64,000 nucleotides of DNA, taken from assembly GCF_023856365.1 (NCBI RefSeq), contig NC_064533.1, forward strand, positions 34,086,118 through 34,150,117, given 5' to 3'. A program made the translations under genes and the position numbers. Under the pieces are notes generated by a model. It ran no database searches and was not told where the DNA came from. It saw only the letters and a list, made by a program, of their open reading frames with translations. Of the stretch, positions 1-12,169 are shown in pieces; the stretch's first letter is position 1, and each line of letters begins with the position of its first letter. Source of the stretch: Brienomyrus brachyistius (Eukaryota > Chordata > Actinopteri > Osteoglossiformes > Mormyridae).

Positions 1-165
1 AAATTTAACAGAAGAAAGAACAGAAAAGAGCAAATGTGAACTGGATTTGAATTTGTAGCTGTTCGCTTCTTTTCTGCTATGCCTCCAGCTGATTTATTTG
101 ATAACACGAGCCATTGTGAATTATAGCTTCCTGTCTGTGTTCCGCTGTACCCTGTCTACCACAAG

Positions 166-3100
166 AGCTCCTTTGAAATCAGACACAGAGGTCTGTGCCT
201 TTTTCAGCAGGCAGCACGTAAGGTACACCTCTATTTAACTTATGTATTATAGCTTTACTGGTGCTACTTCATAAATGTTTAAACCCCGATTTCCTTCCAC
301 AAATGTTTAAATTTCTCCCAGGCTAAGTGCAGTGAAGAAGCCGAAGAAACATTCTTTTTTTAGACTGCATGCTGTAGTGTTTAGTGGTAAAATGGCAACA
401 TGCATATGATTGTAGCATTGTAGCTAAGTTTTACACAGTCTGATAAGCAAATGGATGGATGGATTGATGGATGGATGGATGGATGGATGGATGGATGGAT
501 GGATGGATGGATGGATGGATGGGTGGATGGATGGATGATAAGCCTGGCTATTTATTTTATAAGGCAAATAAGAAACAAAATATCTAGGAGAATTTCAAAG
601 AGAATATTAGGAAAATCATTTGTGGAAAGGTTTTTCCTTTGCATGAGTAAAATGGATCACACAGGAACATAATGGACACAGCGAAAAGACAATAAATAAA
701 GCTGCTGTATTGGCAGATATGTTACAAAAAATGTTTTACTGAAACCAGTCAGAAGGCAAAAATTAAAATACTTTCTGTGTGGTTAATTCTTTAACTTTTG
801 ACTTTCTGTGCTGTGCCTAAATTCAGGTTCTTATGCGCTGCCGTATGGAACGCATGCTTGCATCTCTGAGGCCACTAGTTCAGAGTATGAAGAGACTGTC
901 CAGTGGTGAGTGCCTTATAGAACCTTATTGACACATTCACTATAGCTGGACCCACTGGATTCTTTCTGAATCCGTATTTGAAAGGTACTGTGACTCCAAT
1001 GTTGACGGAATCTATTGGTCTGTTTGTGCTGGAACAAATGTCTTGGCTATAAATGCTAGAATGTATTTTAAAAATGGGTAACACTTTACTTGATGGGGTG
1101 AAAATAATATAGCATTATGCTATTACTTCTCTATTAATTAATCACAAACTAAGTCTTAGTTACACACTGATATCGTGTTAATTCATCATTAATAAATCAT
1201 GATGCATGTTTTGTCTCAAGCACTATATTCCCATAACTCATTTTTACTGGAAATAGTTTATTTTTGGAATTGTTAGCAGTATTTTTCTATCACATTGAAA
1301 GCAAAAGCAGGAGTCATCTCCCTGACCCGAGTTCCAGATGAGATGCAAGTTCCACTAAAATTGTCCCAAGACAACTTCCTCCCATTTACATTTCCTTTGG
1401 AAATTCTCCCCAGCCAGGTGAATGAACATGTAACTCATTTAACTGATATTAGGGTTTTAATCTTAATGAGTGTTTACTGTTTAGTTGGATATGAAAAACT
1501 GTTGTGAACAATGAACAATTAAGAATGTATATATTAAGGATATGATTTTCCTCCTAGGACACAGCTGCTTTGGGTGTTGTGCCTGTGATGCCTAACAATG
1601 CTCAGCCTAAAATGCAAATCCCCTTCTTCCCACTGAAGGTGTGCAAATACAGAATCTCTGCCACACCACCAAAAAATAAGGATGTGTTTGTGACCCATAT
1701 GCTGCAGTAAAGTTATTCTATTTAAAAATGTAAATTTATTTGGAAAGAAAAAAATAATCTTTTAGTTGTTTCAGTTTATTTATTCCATTTGTATGGGCAT
1801 TTTTGCACCTGTATATCACATAATGAGTCACAAGAAACTCTATGGGAAAGCTATTGTCTTATTACATGATTAGTAGATGACTTGGAAATCAAGTTCAGAC
1901 CTACAATGGTTATGACATGTGGTTAGCATTTCTGTATTTAAATAATAACATCAATGATAATAATAATAATTATTGCTTAGCTTTTATGAACTATCTTTTA
2001 TCAATTATGCTTTTGAAGGTACCTCTTCCATACAAGCTGAAGGGGTATGAACCAGTCTCTGCCTTTGAAGCCTTCACAAGCTTTGTTCCCCATAGCCTGG
2101 CAAGACCACTAAGAACTGGAGCTCAGGTATAGTACAGTGCAGTTTACAGCTTTCAGTGCTCTCATTTCATGCACTATGACTACGCTTCATGTTAATCGGT
2201 CTGCCAGGTAGCAGGTGCAGTCCAAGAAAATGCCACTTAACATGGCCATTTTAATATGTGGAAAAAAATTATAATGTAGAACAGCATTAACCACTCTGTA
2301 ACAATCCCATCATATTCAGTTTTGGACTAAAAGTTTTATAAAATGAATGGAAAGTATGTAGTAAATATGATTAAGATTTCTATTCCAGAAACAACAGGAC
2401 AGAGTAGTTTGCCAATTAAATGTGTGCTGTAAGCTTGTCCACTTTAAACTGGAATCCAAGCATTCAGAATTTCTATAGAAATTTACAAATACTGTTGGGA
2501 TTAATAAGACCCCTGTGCTTGGCATGATATAAGAATAAAACCAGTTCTGTAACCGTTGTGTTCATGGGTTTGTAGTTATTGTTGTATGTAAAAATTACTT
2601 CTTTTTTTTACCAGTTTTGATTGTTGTCCCTCAGCCGGTCCTTATTTGACATCTATAATTACTAATTGAGATATGAGATATCTAATTACAAGACTAACAT
2701 ATCTGGTTAACCAGTTGCCCACCCAGAAACTTCACAAGGCAGATTCAAGTGGCCACAAAGCAAAAGACCTGGTGTCAGAAGTAAATACAGATTACAGTTA
2801 GGCATCTATTGTCAAATCGTTGATGTTCCTTTGCATATTCACATTGCAGGATGAGCTCTTGCCCCCAGTAATCAGGCCTTCTGAGCATGACCTTCAAGAC
2901 CAAAAAAAGAATGAGACTTCTTCATTATTGGAGGGAAGTTCTTACCTGACATTTACAGCCCCTACAGCCATATTCTGCTCACCAGATGCACACCCACTTA
3001 GAGTTTTTGTAAGTCTTTATTTAAAAAGACCTCCCCTACAGTTTAATGAAAGTGATTCTTTTTTAATTCATTGTTCTTGGATATTATTAATCTAGTCAAA

Positions 3101-6100
3101 TGTCTTATTTGGTCTTATCCAGTACTATAATTCATTCACATAAATACCATTGTATATTGATTTTTACTCTTGTTTCACTGGCTCCCAATAACAGAAGACC
3201 GGGCCATTTGGTGGAATATCTGCAAGTTAATGTATGAACAATAATTTACATTGGGGATAACAGTTTTTATGCTGCCTGATCCTTTAGAACCCTGCCCCAG
3301 GACTACATGATTTCAAGCCGCCACTTCCTTATCTAGAGAGTGAACTTGATTTCTACCTGTGCCCACTTCTGAAGGGCATCTCTGGCAAGGGAACAGGCAA
3401 CACTTATTCACTTAGAAGCCAGAGGAAATTCCTGGACAGAACGGTAAGTCTTAAAGAAGAGGTACAAATCAATTTACAAATTTGCAACCATGCTAATTCT
3501 AAATGAACCAGCAATGGTGGAATGTAAACAGGTGGGCAATTTGCTGACAAGATTTTTCCTCTTCTTAATTAATATCTCTCTTGGTTGAATTCAGGAAGTG
3601 ATCCGTGGTGTGATGACTTGGAAGAAGTTTGAGTCAGCAGTTTTATCAACTCTGTCCAGCACCTCCCCTGAGACCACTGCTTGGGCCCCATGCATGTAAG
3701 GCAGTTGCTGTTACAGTAGTCAGTAGAACCTATTTATTGCCACTGACTGTTGCTTTAGAGTATTTATCTTCTGTGAACTAAATATTCATAATGATAACTG
3801 CTTGTCTTGCTCAGGGTTGTGGGTCATTATGGACGTTATTATTTATTGTCACCATTATTGACCCCTTCTCCAGTCAAATTATTGCTTCCACCACTATGCC
3901 ACCATATCACGGAGGCAAGGATATTATTACACATACAAATACCTGTTGGAAGTGTAAAGCATGTGTTGTGCAACATAAACTGTTTTGCAGTTTGGCAGCT
4001 TGGTCATGACTGACAATTTATTGTGCTAATATTCATTTATTGTTTTGTATTATTCCAGGAAAATGCGACTGCACTTTTTAATTGTCAGTATTTGATCTGT
4101 TACATGTTATAAACTGTAAAAAGGCTATTAGTGTCACTTCTTAAAATTCACACTGCTTTTCCAAACTGATTGGTGTGGGAGTTCGTAACTTGAAATGTTC
4201 GTAAGTCGTTATTCAACATCTTTTTAAGGGTATATGCAAGTACTAAGAACTAGGATGCTGGGAGTACGCACGCTACGCTGCTGCGCGGTGGGAATAGCAG
4301 GGAGAAGTCGTACTAGGCGGAATTGGTGTGCAGAAAAAAAACTGATATTGCAGACAAGAAACGGGAGCAATTTGGACTTACAGTCCTCTTCGTTCATATG
4401 TCTAAAAGTTCGTAAGTTGAAAGTTTGTAAGTAAAGGAGCATCTGTAATGTGATTTTTTTTTTACAATTTTTCAGCACCTCTGAAAATAGGTTTTTGAAA
4501 TGTGTATGTTTAAAGTTGACTTGAACAAAACACAGAATAGTTGCATTCTAAATGGTATCAGATTATTGGTGCGTAGTTTGCGCTGAATAAAAGCATTTTA
4601 TTTAGTAGTTAATTGTCATTGTTGACACACCACAGCACACAGTGCACAACACTGATATGTGACATAGCAGGGGGCAGCTAATTCAGCGCCCGGGGAGCAG
4701 TGGATGGGGGCAGTACTTTGCTCAGGGTACCTCAGTGGTGCCTTGCTAGTCAGGAACCTGCAATCTTTCAATTACAAAGGCACTTCCCTAACCATTAAGA
4801 CACCACTGCCCACACACAGTCCAATATTTACCACTTATATACAAAAAGACAAAAAGATTCAATTAGCACCTGTATAGCTGTAGTGTGAACTGTTGGTTCT
4901 ACACTAACAGTGTCTTTGAGTCCCCACTGCTTTCTCACCGTATCTGAACAGGCAGACACCCTAGCTGCACAGTGCAGTGATTTAGAAGTCATTTAAAGGG
5001 CAGAAGACTGTGACCGCCTGTCTGTGATGTATTTCTGCAGAATCTAAGGATGTTTTGGAATGTGCCAGCCTAAGGTCATTAACAGCTGGCTCTACATCAT
5101 ACCGCTTTGTTTAAGGAAGGTATAAACAAAAGGAAAGTTATTACAGAGGCAAAGATTGGTTTGTTTCAGTAGAGAGTTTCCTATTAGAGGATGAGGCAGA
5201 TGTCATGTTGTGAATGTAGCCGTAAATATGTTTTAGTAATATAGTTGTTGCTGTAGCTTCACACTGGTCCTGCATTAGGTAGCATGTTAAGTGATCTGGA
5301 GTGTTCTGCCTTTTTGCTTTTATTGAAGAATTATTGAATTACTTGCTTAAATAATAAGCCTCATCTCAGCTTCACTTTGACTCCTAGTGAGGGTCATGGT
5401 GGTGACATATTAGACCAGTCCTGTCTTTTCAAGGACACAAGCTTTTGCATGTTCATTCCCAATACAGCTGGGAGATTTAGTCCCTCCACTGGGTCCAGTT
5501 AGACATGCCCAGACCTGCTCCCTTGCACTTGACCAGGGGGCATCTTGATAATACATCCAAACCAACTGAGTTGACTCCTTAATCCAAAGGTGGCTCTATT
5601 TCAAGGACCCCCTGGACCAAAACTGCCAGTGAATAGAGCAACCTTGCAGAGATACCTCGTTCTGGCCGTTTGTACTCAAAACTTTGTTCTTTTGCTCATT
5701 TCCTCCAGCTTGATGACCATAGGCAAGGATTAACTTGTAAACGGCGAGTCCTGTTCCGTTTCACCTTCTGTTTAGTACCTGCAAAAGTATAGCTGCCAAA
5801 TCAATCCACCTGTCAGTCTCATGTTCTTTATTACCATCAATGGTGAACAAGATCTTGAGGAAATTGAAACTGAATAACTTCACTCAGGACAGACAGACCA
5901 ACCCCTTACCAGAAAGGAAAAAAGAGTAAAGAGTACTCAAGGTCAGCATCAAACCATTCAGGAGTATGCTGGAGGTCCTGATTATACCAAAACCACAGTA
6001 CCATCTGCAAACCGGAGAAGACAAGAGCATTCTCATTGCCAGTAGCATAAGAACCGGGGGGACGGGGGGGGTTTAACACCCTACAATAATAATTAATTTC

Positions 6101-7527
6101 ATTTGGCTTCATTCACCACCCCCCCAATAAATAGGCCTTTGTATATAAATTATTCAGCTGTGTCCCCCAATATCAAACTCTCTCCTATGTCATGGCTCAC
6201 TTTCTTGTCTTTCTGGTCCAGTTGTGAGTATGTTCTGTCGAGTGGGAACAGAATGACATTTTCCATGCCCATATGGGCATGCTAAGGAAATTGATGAGGA
6301 TTAAGGTAGTCCTTCACTTCGCATGAGGGGTGTTAGAACTAGCTTTTCAAAGGTCTTCCTAATGTGTGGTGTTAGGGTTATTGAAAATCCTTCTTCTTCC
6401 ATTCTTGGGCAGTGGGCCTATGCTGGAGGGTTTAAAAAGGGAAGGAACATTTTTTACTAGGGACTGATTGAGTATGCGTCCTTAAAACCAAGTGTATGAT
6501 GTCACACCATCTCTAGCAATGGTGGAATGTAAACAGTAATGGTGACAACTGGAAAGAATACTTGATAGATTGTACAGCCTCAGACTCACAGCAAACAGTT
6601 CAATACACAGGCTGTAGATCTGTTCTGCCAAAGTCATTCAATTTGGGTTACATCATCTAGAGTTAATAACAAAGCTAACCAACCACCTTTCACCTTTCCA
6701 CTGTATTCTGGTCTGTGCTCACAAACTGGAAGCCCTCCAGTCCAATAGCAGCATCTGGTGTGTCACCTTGTAGCCACGATTCTGCAATGCACATATTACT
6801 TCACTCTGGCTCTTCTCTAAAGCAGACTATTAACCTCATCTTGTTCTCATCTTATGCTCCCCATGATGAGGCAGAAAGGGTTTGTACAGTACTTTAGTCT
6901 CCTGTCGCAGTCCAACAACACACAGTTCAGCAAACTGACATTTCAAATCTGGGATTCTGAAAGTTTTACTGTGGTATTGCATTGCATTCTGTACTTCCTC
7001 TGCCTTGTGTCCATTGCTTCCTTGGTTCGGCTCTAATATAGGCAGTATGGAAAATGGATCCGTAAAAAATTTAAACAGTATTCGTTTAACTGAAACCTGA
7101 ATATACAGTCATGGAAAAAATTAAGAGACAACTCTATATTTTTAAAGAAATCTGCATTTTTTAAATCATGATTTAATTGTGGTTCTGCTGGCAGAAGGCT
7201 ACACTGAGCAGCAAGATGCTTTCAGGTTCAAAATTACTAAGACAGCAGGACATGAAAATAAGGTGAAGGGAATAATCCTGGGAATGACCAAAAACCAGCC
7301 AGGTAAAGGGCAGAAGCAACATTTTAATACCAGAGATGAACTTATTTGACAGTTTCTCATGAATTGGAGGAGTGACCTTCAAAGGCAATGTGAAACATTA
7401 AGTGCAGGTGTGATGTGCTCTGCTAGGACAGTTCATATCAGGCTCCTAGAAGCAGAACTGAAGTTCCAAAAAGCAAGGTAGGAGTCCTCCATTAAGGAGA
7501 AACAGACAAGAACCAGGCTGCAGTTTG

Positions 7528-7618
<91 letters not shown>

Positions 7619-9049
7619 CAGATGCACATCCATAAGTTGAGAATTAAGTGAAACAAAAAATTGTGCTGTGGTCTTTTAATTTTCTTAATCTTAAAAGTTT
7701 AATGATGGTTCAAGATACATGGGTATATGTTAATTAACTTGATTTGTTCTTTAAGGTCTGACCTCTTTAATGAAGATATACTCCCTACAATGGCACCTCC
7801 TCCAATGGAAAGAATACCTGAGGATCTGAAGGAGGATTTGCAAGATGGGCTGTAAGACAAGTGCTCTTTATTGTTATACTGTTCACATACAGATATACAG
7901 TGACACAAGATAAAACTGCCCCAAAACCATGGCACAACGTACAAACAGTATAAATATACAAGACAGTGTGAAACAATGGGGTTGTATACAGAGTAAACAA
8001 TAATAAATAATGTCTTAGAGACAGTCACATGGTCCTCAAGAAACACTTATGTGAGCAGTGACAGATGCTTTGTTAATATGGTGGCCATAGGTAGCAGTGT
8101 CCTTCAACATGTTCCAGTGGGCCGCACAGCTGCAATGAGAGCTCTCAATGTAAAGAGCACTGATAGAACCACAGACTTATAGAAGTGTATGAACTAAAAC
8201 AACACAAGGCACTAAATATTTTTCAAGAAGCATTAATCATAATTTTTTTTAATGTTATGAAACTTTTAATCATGCGTGTTTTTCACATTATAAACATTAC
8301 TACGATTGACAATCATTTTAGGTTTGGTTCTATCAACAACAGTACAATGAATGATGTCATTTTAAATTATAACTGAGCAAATGTAATTTATTACTTTGAT
8401 TGTAGTGCAGATTTTCATTTGAATTTAACTTGTGGAATTGTTTAATTTAAACTGATCCAGGAGCACAAATGTGGGTCTTACCTCTGCGATGGTAAGAGCT
8501 AAATTTCCTCTTATTGAAAGACACCAGCCCAGACAACTCAAACTGGACACAGTTAAAGATGAAAGGTAATACGTAACTTTCTGCATGCTTGTCTTTTAGA
8601 GACCCGTTAAATTTAGTGATGTTAAATTTAATGAAATAGCACCTTCACCCTGTACTGAATAAATGTTACAAAAGATGGAATTTATGAAAATCTATTCAAA
8701 TCCAAGTGTTGTGAAAGTAATTCAAAAGAATAAATTATAGAATTTTGACCTCAAACAAATAATCTAGAAATTTAAAAAATCCATCAAATGGCTGATTATA
8801 TAATACACTTTAAAGCACATACAACTCTACCAAGTTCCAAGGTTTACATATATTTTTATCAACTCTGTACTGATCAGTGCGGATTAATTGAAATGCTTGG
8901 TTGAAATTTTTCACAACACCTTCTTTTTGCACAGAACTCAAAAACACCAACAACTAAAACCAAGATCTCAAACAAGTAACCTGGGACCTAGAGTGCAGGC
9001 GAGGCTGAGCCAAATGAAGGTCATGGTGACTTCATCTACAAATGACTAA
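166..9049 (+). CDS. cfap221: Cilia- and flagella-associated protein 221, C-terminal part (5' end outside window)
   Basis: CFAP221 (PCDP1, FAP221) is a calmodulin-binding protein of the C1d projection of the ciliary central pair and helps set ciliary beat. Exons read here: 166-222, 827-905, about 1308-1417, 1558-1638, 2019-2126, 2850-3008, 3288-3443, 3595-3695, 7756-7851, 8461-8565 and 8935-9049; together 389 codons with stop, all junction phases agreeing and GT-AG throughout. Family matches include FQQAARK closing the first exon, [32 protein letters not shown] and NVGLTSAM. The last exon gives a basic tail ending in TAA at 9047-9049. The acceptors at 166 and 1308 are my least certain boundaries; compared with human about 14 residues are missing before the 1308 exon, so a small exon or an earlier acceptor may have been overlooked. 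The 4-kb intron 3696-7755 is filled with repeats. Identity is secure from remembered family sequence; no alignment was run. Confidence 0.9.
442..540 (+). repeat. (ATGG)n microsatellite on a SINE-like tail
   Basis: A run of ATGG units, with one GTGG and one ATTG variant, starts right after gataagcaaatgg. The tRNA SINEs of this window end in gataagcggtttggaaaatgg followed by ATGG units, so this array probably grew from a SINE tail. It sits in a cfap221 intron. Confidence 0.7.
4176..4447. repeat. MITE-like element with repeated gttcgtaa(g/c)ttgaaa ends
   Basis: Both ends of a 270-base segment carry variants of gttcgtaacttgaaatgttcg and gttcgtaagttgaaagtttg, with GC-rich filler between. The layout recalls Tigger/pogo-derived MITEs. 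It lies in the large cfap221 intron. The family call is tentative. Confidence 0.35.
4610..4830 (-). mobile_element. tRNA-derived SINE relic, reverse orientation
   Basis: Reverse complement shows a tRNA-like head with a degenerate B box region (ttgaaagattgcaggttcc) and a body ending in gtgctgtggtgtg. It lies in the large cfap221 intron. It differs from the main SINE family of this window. No clear target duplication was seen. Confidence 0.35.
4831..7105. other. Intronic stretch of cfap221 without recognised feature
   Basis: Apart from a short poly-G/C interruption at 6056-6070 and proline-poor open frames, I see no exon-like match to CFAP221 and no clear repeat family here. Confidence 0.3.
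7106..7693 (+). mobile_element. Non-autonomous Tc1/mariner element, copy 1, with (TA)n expansion
   Basis: Starts cagtcatggaaaaaatta after TA. It encodes a broken Tc1-transposase N-terminal region; recognisable pieces are [14 protein letters not shown] and [12 protein letters not shown]. The same layout recurs at 38271-38800 in the same orientation. A (TA)n run at 7531-7614 has expanded inside it. Confidence 0.65.
7531..7614. repeat. (TA)n microsatellite
   Basis: About 42 uninterrupted TA units inside a Tc1-derived element in a cfap221 intron. The second copy of the element has only a short A/TA run at the same place, so this array expanded after insertion. Confidence 0.95.
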
Positions 9050-9145
9050 CCTAGGAGAGAAAAAGGTTGTATGTATAGACACTATGTGTGTGCTAGAGAT
9101 ATACACATTTCCCTGTGGCATAATTGACATATCATCTTGGAAAAC

Positions 9146-9151
9146 AATAAA
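9146..9151 (+). promoter_or_regulatory. cfap221: Polyadenylation signal AATAAA of cfap221
   Basis: A canonical AATAAA lies about 100 bases after the cfap221 stop codon and before the first retroelement (9299). It is the natural 3' end of the gene, giving a short 3' UTR. Function is inferred from position. Confidence 0.6.
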
Positions 9152-9298
9152 GTATTGATAGACACAATGTGCATCATAATGTAAATTCACGTAATTTAAC
9201 AGTGTGCTGATAGTTGACATATTAGTGTTGTCCTGTTTGTTGCAATTCAAGATCATCTCTCAGAGCTTTCATCTACCAGCTATTCATGTATATTCACG

Positions 9299-10050
9299 TG
9301 TTACGTGTGGAGCCCATAGCTGCACTCCTTGTGTGTGGGTGTGTGTCTGTATGTTCTGTACATGCACGCTTCAATTGTTTTTGTTAAAAGGGACAGTGCT
9401 CAATACTCTAGCAGGCAATCATGTCCTGTCCAATTCTGTCACCCAATCGTCACACTCATCTGTCCGCATTACGTCTCCATCGGCCAACCATCGTGCTGGA
9501 GAGGAGGAGCCGCCATCTTAAATCTTGCCCAGGAGGACCTGCTTTTTTCTGCTGCCTGCCGTTTGTTATATTCACGTTTGTCACGGCTCGTTGGAGCTTT
9601 GTTTCAGAGGACTGGACAAGGAAGCAGGGTCGCCCCTATACATTGCACCACGTAGGTTCGAGCCTGTGTTGAGACACCCTTGGTAAAGGAGCAGGAGCAA
9701 CCTTCTGTATTTATGTTTTCATAGGTAAGGTTAGAATAGTTAGACTAGCCTTGTTAGGGAAGCTGTTTGGTTTTATTGTGTTCTTTACTTTTGCGCTGCC
9801 CACAGTCCAGTCCCCCTCTCCTTTTTTCTTGCGAGTTTTGTGTTTAGTTAATGCCCTGCATTGTTCCCTTTGTTTTCCTTTGACAACCGGTTGTGTATTT
9901 CCGGTGAAATAAATTTCCCTTCTTTTACTCCCTGGGTGTATGTGTGAGTGTGTGTGTGGAATATCTGTTTGGGTTGTTCGTCCACTGTCCAAAACTTAAA
10001 TGTTATTGCTCCCCCTCCATCCCTAGACTTTACACCGAGGGCACGTAACA
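9299..10050 (+). mobile_element. Solo LTR, about 750 bases
   Basis: Begins TGTTACGTG and ends CACGTAACA, an exact inverted pair, as LTR ends often are. Flanks are tcacg on the left and tcatg on the right, a 5-bp target duplication with one change. An AATAAA at 9908-9913 sits where an LTR R/U5 border would carry it. No second LTR or internal region is present, so it is best read as a solo LTR. Confidence 0.7.
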
Positions 10051-10189
10051 TCATGCAGTTCTGGGAACTATTAAAATCATATCTTCATAACATACATATA
10101 TTTGGGAAAATAATGGTCTGTATTCTTTGTCAAGACTTTTTTTTTGGGGGGGGGGGGGGGGGTATTACATTATATAATGTAAGTCTTAA

Positions 10190-10216
10190 CTGTGGGCGGC
10201 ATGGTGGTGCAGTGGG
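10190..10216 (+). mobile_element. SINE head fragment
   Basis: The segment gggcggcatggtggtgcag matches the 5' tRNA-like head of the main SINE family here, then breaks off into hAT sequence. Only the head is left. Confidence 0.5.
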
Positions 10217-10480
10217 GTGGTAACAGAGTTGGAAACTTTAACACAACGAATCTGATTAAACACCTGCAGAAATATCATGGACAGGAGTACACAGAATTTT
10301 TTAATAATTCCACGAGCGCCAATAAGGAAATTGTGTTGCATCAACAAATACTGTTTGAAACAATTCAGAAACGTGAGACACTCCTACCAGAAAGCAACAA
10401 AACAAAGCTGATAGAGAAAATTGTCGAGTTTGTTGTGCTTGATGATCAACCCCTTTCTGTTCTGAGCTTGAGCGCTTAAT
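10208..10480 (+). pseudogene. hAT transposase fragment (BED zinc-finger region)
   Basis: An open frame reads GNFNTTNLIKHLQKYHGQEY, the second half of a BED finger with its HxxxxH pair, followed by QQILFETIQKRETLL and then KLIEKIVEFVVLDDQPLSVL, the usual start of a hAT transposase body. It stops after about 90 residues; the catalytic domain is absent. It is followed by a (TA)n tract. Transposon relic, not a host gene. Confidence 0.7.
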
Positions 10481-10587
10481 GAACCATTTGGAGTCTCCTT
10501 ACGCGCTACCAAACCGACATTATCTCAGAGACAGCAGTTCCAGATAAGTACTGAGGACATTTAAATAAAAAGATTAAAAAAAAAATA

Positions 10588-10588
<1 letters not shown>

Positions 10589-10641
<53 letters not shown>
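10589..10641. repeat. (TA)n microsatellite
   Basis: About 25 TA units directly after the hAT transposase fragment. Confidence 0.9.
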
Positions 10642-10643
<2 letters not shown>

Positions 10644-10708
10644 AAAATAAATAGAAATAAATTCTACTAAATTATGTTCTCTGTGCAATGTTTCTTCCTT
10701 ATTATATC

Positions 10709-11006
10709 TGTTACGCTACGCGTGGATCGGCAGGTGAACGGGCTGTCGCACGGACAGGCAAGCGAGCGGAAATCACTCAAGCAGGCTGGATTCAGGGGAA
10801 ACAAGGATTTACTGGGGAGACGCAGGACAAGAGCCATCCAACACCGAACAACTTCAATGACAGACGAGGGAAACAAACAAGACTAGGACTTAAATAAGAC
10901 AGGACTAATCAAAGTAAGTGGACAAAGCTGGAGACGATCAGGGAAGCACACGTGGGTAATCAGGGGGCGTGGCACACACGAGGAGCCGACGAGCCGGGTC
11001 ATGACA
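10709..11006 (-). mobile_element. Solo LTR with exact 5-bp target duplication
   Basis: On the minus strand it starts TGTCATGACCCGG and ends GCGTAACA, the TG...CA ends of an LTR. It is flanked by atatc at 10704-10708 and atatc at 11007-11011, a perfect 5-bp target duplication. A TATTTAAG box and a CAGTAAA polyadenylation-like motif lie inside in the right order. Its TGTCATGACC start is shared with the LTR at 28008-28243. Confidence 0.85.
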
Positions 11007-12169
11007 ATATCACAGTTATAATTTTTGAATTTGTGTTAAAGTATACAAAATGTTTCCGGATTTTTTGTTTTCTGTTTAAAAAAAGACTGCATCGGATTGT
11101 CAGATATCCAAATGTACGATATCAGTATCGTTATCAGACAGAAATAGTGACATGACTATTAATTTTCTGCACTCGCTGGTATACAAAAGTTCTACTGCTT
11201 ATCATACTGTTGTCAAAGGCATATTGTCATTTGTACTGCATGTCATGGATCCCTACGCATTTCTGCTTTCATAACCAATTATTCTTGTTTCATCATATAA
11301 CAAATACTTTGTTAATATAACTGATTTACTATAATGAATATAATTGTTCACTGTGTGAAATAATATGTATTACTGACCAAGGAAAACTGCATAGGAATTT
11401 ATTTTTTTGTTTTACAGCGACATCCAGTGGCCAAATGGTGCTTCATTGACACTCCAGCAGTATGATATCAGTGTCTTGGAGAAATATGCAAAGAGAGTTG
11501 TTAGAAAGGCTCTTGTGTCTTTAAGAAACGGCGGTGCGTGCAAAGGACTATGGGTGCACGCAGGACTAGAGCGCGGGAGAGCCGGAGAGATAGGTAGCAA
11601 GTCAGCGAGCGGTAACTTATAATTAGTTAACTTAGTTGTTCCTGAAAGTAATACACTCCGTGGGTTATGTATGCGTCACTGATGAACGTAAGTATTGAGT
11701 TTATTGAATAAGTTGCAATTATCGCTGACGAGTGTTTTGTTATACCTTAGGAAGGTATTTACGTTGATTTCCTATCCAATCATTCCCTTTACTTCGATTA
11801 TGTTTTGTGTTGGTGTGTTATGGTAATTCTTTTGTAAGCATTGTAGTAATTGGTTTTCCGTTTATCTGTTATAGAACCATACATACATCCATTCATACGT
11901 ACAGGAAATAAAACTCGTAACAACCTCCCTCCATCTTGTCTACCCTGCATCGTAATTGATATCCCGCAGCGAGTACTACCCTCCTGCAGCAACTCGTACA
12001 GTTTTCCCAGGGGAGTGTGGCCCCCCTTTTCCACAAGAGTCATGTGGTGTTATCTTCAGTCTTCAGTAAACACCGATTTGATGTTGTTCCCATTAAGTGG
12101 AATCTAATTGTCTGTTATTTAATAAGAATACAAATCTCGGTAACAAAATTCGCTGTTGCCTGTATCAAT

